Assembly: GCA_937894675.1 (NCBI GenBank)
Contig: CALCQO010000035.1
Location: 1 to 10,379 of the forward strand
Direction: 5' to 3'
DNA length: 10,379 nucleotides
Source: an uncultured Clostridia bacterium
GTDB lineage: Bacteria > Bacillota > Clostridia > Christensenellales > Aristaeellaceae
Shown here: in pieces, positions 7,334-10,379 of the stretch
Numbering within the stretch: position 1 is the first letter of the stretch
How the letters are laid out: each line of letters starts with the position of its first letter
Notes under the pieces: generated by a model
The model's database searches: none
What the model was told of the DNA's origin: nothing
Seen by the model: only the letters and a program-made list of their open reading frames with translations
Position numbers and translations under genes: made by a program

Positions 7334-8551
7334 TTACTGGCCCAACGTCTTGGCTTGCTCAGCGGCAAAGACTTCGGCGACTTCGGCGACGGTCTTCTCA
7401 CCCTTGGCCAGGGCGTTGAGTTCTTCCACCATCACTTTGTACATGGGCATCAGCTTGCTCCAGAAGAAGCGGGCGTCGGTCACGCGGCCCTGGTTGGCGG
7501 CGAGCACTTCGTTAACTTTGGGGTCGGTCAGTTCCACAGGGGCGTTGATCATGGGGAAGAAACCGCCGGGCAGGGAGGCAGCAACCTCTACCGCGCCTTC
7601 GGGGGAAGCGACCCAGCTGAGGAACGCTTTCACTTCTTCGGGATGCTTGGTGGCGTTGTTGCCGGCCAGGCCCATGTCAGGATGGAAGCACATACCGGGC
7701 TCTTTGCCTTCGGGGGCGGGGATGGCGAAGGCACCCCAGTTGGTGTCCTTCAGCAGGCCGGACTGCCAGGAGCCGTCAATCAGCATCACGGCGCGGCCAA
7801 GGGCCATCATGTCGGGGCCGTTCTCGTTGGTGACGGACTCAAAGCCCTCGGGGAAGAACTTGGACAGCTTTTCAAAGTCGGTCAGGGCGGCGACGAAGTT
7901 CTCGTCGTTCATTTTCCACTCGCCGCTCTCATACTTGGCGCGGTTCTCGGGGCCGCCGATGTAGTTGGGCACCATGCCGGAGAACACGCACTCCAGGATG
8001 TCCCAGTTGGAGGCGATGCCGTTGGCAAAGGGGGTCTCGCCGTTGTCCTTCAGGGTCTGGCTCAGGGCCAGGAGCTCTTCGAAGGTCTGGGGCACGGTCA
8101 GGTTGTACTTGGCGAAGGTGTCAACATTGTAATACACAACATGGTTGACGGCGGCGTAGGGAACGGCGAACACTTTGCCTTCCGCGTCGGCGAAGGGCTC
8201 GATGCTGGCGGGGGTGAAGTTTTCCTTCACGCCGGGCAGATCGCTCAGGTCCATGTTGAAGCCCAGGCCGAACAGTTCAGCGCCCGCGGCGTAGGAGCGG
8301 GAGTAGAACAGATCAGGGCCGGTGCCGTTGTCCAGCTGCAGACGCAAGGTGGCGTTGTACTGGTCGGGGACGGTGGGCTGGAAGGTGATCTTCACGCCGG
8401 TCTTCTCAAAGTACTTGTCCAGCATGGCCTGCACCTGCACAGCGTCGTCAGAGCGCCAGGAACCCATGGTCAGTTCGACATTCTCTGCCATCGCGGGCAT
8501 CATGGACAGCGCCAGCATGGCAACCAGCAACAGAGCTACAAGTTTCTTCAT
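7334..8551 (-). CDS. ABC transporter extracellular sugar-binding protein
   Basis: A 405-residue solute-binding protein of family 1 (CUT1, MalE/MsmE-like), which captures a carbohydrate outside the membrane and hands it to the two downstream permeases. The frame opens further upstream, but the ATG at 8551 is chosen because AGGAGG lies seven bases before it and a signal peptide follows at once (MKKLVALLLVAMLALSMMPA then MA, cleavage before E23). Family hallmarks include the early ELTMGSW strand, GPDLFYSR, the VPYAAVNHVVYYN core and the C-terminal SLPGGFFP segment. There is no lipobox cysteine, so unlike most Gram-positive binding proteins it would not be lipid-anchored. It is the first gene of the operon and likely the most highly expressed, given the terminator behind it. 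The ligand is unknown. Confidence 0.95.
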   Translation of the reverse strand: MKKLVALLLVAMLALSMMPAMAENVELTMGSWRSDDAVQVQAMLDKYFEKTGVKITFQPTVPDQYNATLRLQLDNGTGPDLFYSRSYAAGAELFGLGFNMDLSDLPGVKENFTPASIEPFADAEGKVFAVPYAAVNHVVYYNVDTFAKYNLTVPQTFEELLALSQTLKDNGETPFANGIASNWDILECVFSGMVPNYIGGPENRAKYESGEWKMNDENFVAALTDFEKLSKFFPEGFESVTNENGPDMMALGRAVMLIDGSWQSGLLKDTNWGAFAIPAPEGKEPGMCFHPDMGLAGNNATKHPEEVKAFLSWVASPEGAVEVAASLPGGFFPMINAPVELTDPKVNEVLAANQGRVTDARFFWSKLMPMYKVMVEELNALAKGEKTVAEVAEVFAAEQAKTLGQ

Positions 8552-8591
8552 TGGAAATCCTCCTTGTTGATTGAGTTTGATGTTTGTATAA

Positions 8592-8620
8592 AGTATACCA
8601 TCATGCAAAAATGGGAACAA
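8592..8620 (-). promoter_or_regulatory. Promoter of the ABC sugar transporter operon
   Basis: The minus strand has TATACT at 8597-8592, a 5/6 -10 match preceded by TGG to make an extended -10. TTGTTC (8620-8615) is a weak -35 at the ideal 17-base spacing. The predicted leader to the ATG at 8551 is about 35 bases and carries only the AGGAGG site, with no room for a riboswitch. I saw no convincing catabolite-control palindrome. Confidence 0.6.
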
Positions 8621-8660
8621 GTGAAAATCAGCCATAAAAATACGAAAAAACGATTGTAAA

Positions 8661-8684
8661 CAAAACCCGCCTTGTCGGCGGGTT
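8661..8684 (-). terminator. Terminator of the ferritin gene
   Basis: On the minus strand an 8-bp stem (8684-8677 with 8671-8664), loop gacaa, is followed by ttgttt. It lies 24 bases beyond the ferritin stop codon and upstream of the ABC operon promoter, so the two units are transcribed separately. Confidence 0.85.
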
Positions 8685-8708
8685 GATAATCAGGCAGATG
8701 GTCAGCTG

Positions 8709-9221
8709 TTACAGCACCAGGGAAGGCGGCGCGTATACACGGGCGCCCAGCTCGTTGTCCAGCATGTACAGGCCTTTGGCGTCGGTGCCGAAGGTTTCGG
8801 TCTTTTGAATCAGTTCGTGGGCGTTGGCTTCTTCCTCGCCCTGCTCCTTGACGAACCAGTCCAGGAACTGTACGGTGCGGTAATCCTTTTCCCCATGGGC
8901 CGCGGCGTAAATATCATGGATGGAGGCGGTAATGTACTCCTCGTGCTTGAGGCCTTCCTTTAATACATCCATCAGTTTGGAGGCTTTGAAGTCGGGCTTG
9001 GCAATGGCTTCCAGCACCACATCGGCGTTGTTCATATGCAGATAATCATAAATCAGCAGGGCATGATCCCGCTCTTCCTGGGCCTGGATGCGGTACCAGT
9101 GGGCATAGCCCAGCAGGCCGATGGTGTTCAGATAGTTGGAAAAGTCCAGATACAGATAGGCAGAGAAAAGCTCTTTGTTGACCTGTTCATTGAGCATCTT
9201 TGTTGTCTTTTTGCTTAACAT
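8709..9221 (-). CDS. ftnA: Ferritin (non-haem iron storage, FtnA-type)
   Basis: A 170-residue ferritin, the usual length for bacterial FtnA. It assembles into a cytoplasmic 24-mer cage that oxidises Fe(II) and stores it as mineral. In E. coli FtnA numbering the ferroxidase ligands are all present and in register: E17 (NKELFSAY), E50 and H53 (QAQEERDH), E94 (KHEEY), and Q127 and E130 (KEQGEEE). So both di-iron positions and the nearby third site look intact. I chose the ATG at 9221 because AGGAG lies seven bases upstream; another ATG two codons earlier (9227) sits too close to it. It has its own promoter and terminator. There is no obvious Fur or PerR box near the promoter. It shows no haem ligand pattern suggesting bacterioferritin. 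Confidence 0.96.
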   Translation of the reverse strand: MLSKKTTKMLNEQVNKELFSAYLYLDFSNYLNTIGLLGYAHWYRIQAQEERDHALLIYDYLHMNNADVVLEAIAKPDFKASKLMDVLKEGLKHEEYITASIHDIYAAAHGEKDYRTVQFLDWFVKEQGEEEANAHELIQKTETFGTDAKGLYMLDNELGARVYAPPSLVL

Positions 9222-9256
9222 GTTCATTCTCCTTTCAAATTCCCTCACTCGCCCAC

Positions 9257-9286
9257 AATATACCACGGAAAACATCAATCAAACAA
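9257..9286 (-). promoter_or_regulatory. Promoter of the ferritin gene
   Basis: TATATT on the minus strand (9262-9257) is preceded by TGG, giving an extended -10. TTGTTT (9286-9281) is a weak -35 at 18-base spacing. The arrangement is nearly the same as the ABC operon promoter: weak -35, strong extended -10. Confidence 0.55.
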
Positions 9287-9304
9287 AACAGGAAGGAAAA
9301 ACGG

Positions 9305-9334
9305 TTGACAACCCGGCGCCTTGCGTGGTACGAT
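9305..9334 (+). promoter_or_regulatory. Candidate promoter of the permease leader
   Basis: A perfect -35 box, TTGACA (9305-9310), is followed after 18 bases by TACGAT (9329-9334), preceded by TGG as an extended -10. Transcription would start near 9341, giving a leader of about 108 bases that contains an intrinsic terminator before the permease start. Confidence 0.55.
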
Positions 9335-9364
9335 TCATCGGCTCCTGAAGCTGGTCCCGGTGCT

Positions 9365-9411
9365 GGCAAGGACGAGATGGTAAGCCTTGCCCCTGTGGGC
9401 GGGGCTTTTTT
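9365..9411 (+). promoter_or_regulatory. Leader attenuator: alternative hairpin overlapping a terminator
   Basis: GGCAAGG (9365-9371) can pair perfectly with CCTTGCC (9385-9391). The second strand is also part of the left arm of the downstream terminator (9382-9392), so the two structures exclude each other. This is the layout of a riboswitch or protein-controlled attenuator in front of a nucleobase permease. The upstream segment 9341-9364 could be an aptamer, but I do not recognise a known class, nor a PyrR-type binding loop. Confidence 0.5.
9382..9411 (+). terminator. Intrinsic terminator in the permease leader
   Basis: An 11-bp stem (9382-9392 with 9397-9407, two G-U pairs) closes on the tetraloop CTGT. 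It is followed directly by further T's, making six T's in a row at 9406-9411. It lies 38 bases before the permease start, and no gene ends upstream on this strand, so it must act on the leader rather than on a preceding gene. Confidence 0.8.
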
Positions 9412-9448
9412 CATACCCGGAGTCAATTACAAAGGAGGAGTGAGGTCC

Positions 9449-10327
9449 ATGTCCCAGACACAAAAGGCGCAAGGCTACATCCCCAACAAACAGGCGAAAC
9501 ATCAGGTTGTCAATGGGTATCTGCCTGACGAACGCCCCAGCTTCGTCAAACTGCTGTTGTACGCTCTGCAGCAGGTCATCGTCATGTTCCCAGCTACTGT
9601 TACCGTTGCCCTCATTACCGGCTTCCATGTATCCACCACCATTTTCGCCAGCGGCCTTGCCACCGTGTGCTTTACCCTCATTACCGGACGCAAGATCCCC
9701 ATGTACTACGGCTCCTCCTTCGCGTATTTGGCGGCAATCGCCAGCATGGTGGTCGCAGAGGGCGGCCAGATGGGCGCTCCGGGCACCTTTGTGCTGCCGA
9801 CGGAACTAATTTCCAAAGCCCAGTTCGGCATCGTGCTTTCCGGCCTTATCTCCATTTTTGCAGGCCTGCTCGTTAAGTGGGGCGGTATGGACAAGGTGGA
9901 CAAAATCCTGCCCGCCTCCGTCACCGGCCCTGTGGCCATGATTATCGGCCTTACCCTGTCGGGCAACGCCATGATGGATGCTGCCCCCGCCGCCGGCCAA
10001 AGCCAGATGGTCTGGGTGGTTTCCCTGGTTACCCTGCTGTCCACAGTAATTTACTCCAAAAAGCTCAAGGGCTTCCTGGGCCAGCTTCCTTTATTGTTAG
10101 GCGCCGCGACGGGCTGCGTTGCCGCCGTGCTGCTTCTGCTGCTGACGGGCGAAAGCCTCTTCCGGGATATTCCCGCCGCCTCCCTGGCCGCCTCCACCTG
10201 GAAGCTGGGGGACGGCAGCCTCTTCGCCTTGCCGGCCTTCAGCCTGCCCACTGCCAACTGGGCGTCGGTCATTGCCATCATGCCCATCGCCATTGCCACC
10301 ATCCCTGAATCCACCGCCCATATGTAG
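9449..10327 (+). CDS. NCS2-family uracil/xanthine permease, truncated
   Basis: The visible protein has 292 residues, against about 420-440 for the family. It imports a nucleobase (uracil, xanthine or similar) with proton symport across the inner membrane. Recognisable parts are ALQQVIVMFPATVTVALITGF in segment 1, MYYGSSFAYLAAI in segment 3, and the amphipathic IAIMPIAIATIPESTAHM, whose Glu287 matches the substrate-binding glutamate of UraA segment 8. The family then continues HMYQL and later the NYGEN motif of segment 10. Here HM is followed by TAG and sequence with no permease similarity, so the last third and the second substrate glutamate are lost. The start is set by AGGAGG at 9433-9438. 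The frame extends upstream without an RBS. It is probably a broken gene or an assembly-edge artefact. Confidence 0.88.
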   Translation: MSQTQKAQGYIPNKQAKHQVVNGYLPDERPSFVKLLLYALQQVIVMFPATVTVALITGFHVSTTIFASGLATVCFTLITGRKIPMYYGSSFAYLAAIASMVVAEGGQMGAPGTFVLPTELISKAQFGIVLSGLISIFAGLLVKWGGMDKVDKILPASVTGPVAMIIGLTLSGNAMMDAAPAAGQSQMVWVVSLVTLLSTVIYSKKLKGFLGQLPLLLGAATGCVAAVLLLLLTGESLFRDIPAASLAASTWKLGDGSLFALPAFSLPTANWASVIAIMPIAIATIPESTAHM

Positions 10328-10379
10328 GGCTTGCTGAAAAACCCGCAACACGTTGAAAACACTGGATAAACCGCTTGTT
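10325..10379. other. Unexplained edge sequence replacing the permease C-terminus
   Basis: From the TAG at 10325 the sequence no longer encodes permease in any frame I can read. The stretch gggcttgctgaaaaaccc resembles the terminal region of some insertion sequences, which would also explain why the sequence stops here. The evidence is only about 55 bases, so an IS end is a suggestion, not an identification. Confidence 0.3.

Noticed and set aside
7355..8659. 434-codon plus-strand open frame over the binding-protein gene
   Set aside because: It is a mirror of a clear solute-binding protein with signal peptide and RBS; the product is Gly/His-rich with no recognisable domain.
9369..9380. AGGACGAGATGG resembling part of the guanidine-III or mini-ykkC riboswitch
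   Set aside because: The partner strand and pseudoknot of guanidine-III and the paired ACGR hairpins of mini-ykkC are not present in the right arrangement.

Overview
The window looks like an end-to-end fragment of a moderately GC-rich member of the Bacillota, probably class Clostridia. Strong AGGAGG-type ribosome binding sites, extended -10 promoters, intrinsic terminators with T-tails, and a CUT1-type sugar transporter all fit this. The solute-binding protein has a plain signal-peptidase-I leader with no lipobox cysteine, as I recall for some Christensenellales/Aristaeella-like gut and rumen bacteria. That placement is inference only.

Layout. (1) 19-3360 (+): the C-terminal part of a very large secreted repeat protein. 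Seven calcium-binding thrombospondin-type-3-like units alternate with two classes of Ig/cadherin-like domain and are followed by three Big_6-type bacterial Ig domains. The 5' end is missing. A strong hairpin terminator follows. (2) 3497-4090 (-): a TetR-family regulator. (3) 4091-4404: a 314-base divergent regulatory region with several small inverted repeats. (4) 4405-5382 (+): a 325-residue exported protein of no family I recognise. A bidirectional terminator lies between it and the next operon. (5) 8551-5468 (-): a three-gene ABC sugar importer operon (binding protein, MalF-like permease, MalG-like permease) with its own promoter and an intrinsic terminator just after the binding-protein gene. 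(6) 9221-8709 (-): a ferritin with all ferroxidase-centre ligands, carrying its own promoter and terminator. (7) 9449-10327 (+): an NCS2 uracil/xanthine-family permease preceded by a leader with a terminator and an overlapping alternative hairpin. The permease is cut off in its eighth membrane segment by a stop codon and unrelated-looking sequence at the window edge.

How the genes relate. The ABC operon imports a carbohydrate that cannot be named, because no glycoside hydrolase or ATPase is present and the ATPase must be encoded elsewhere. The TetR regulator is best placed to control itself and the divergent exported protein. Ferritin and permease are independent housekeeping or nutrient genes transcribed divergently. 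I found no rRNA, tRNA, CRISPR array or recognisable complete mobile element. The most interesting items are the repeat architecture of the surface protein, the permease leader (a possible riboswitch or attenuator), the uncharacterised exported protein with its regulator, and the abrupt breaks at both window edges.
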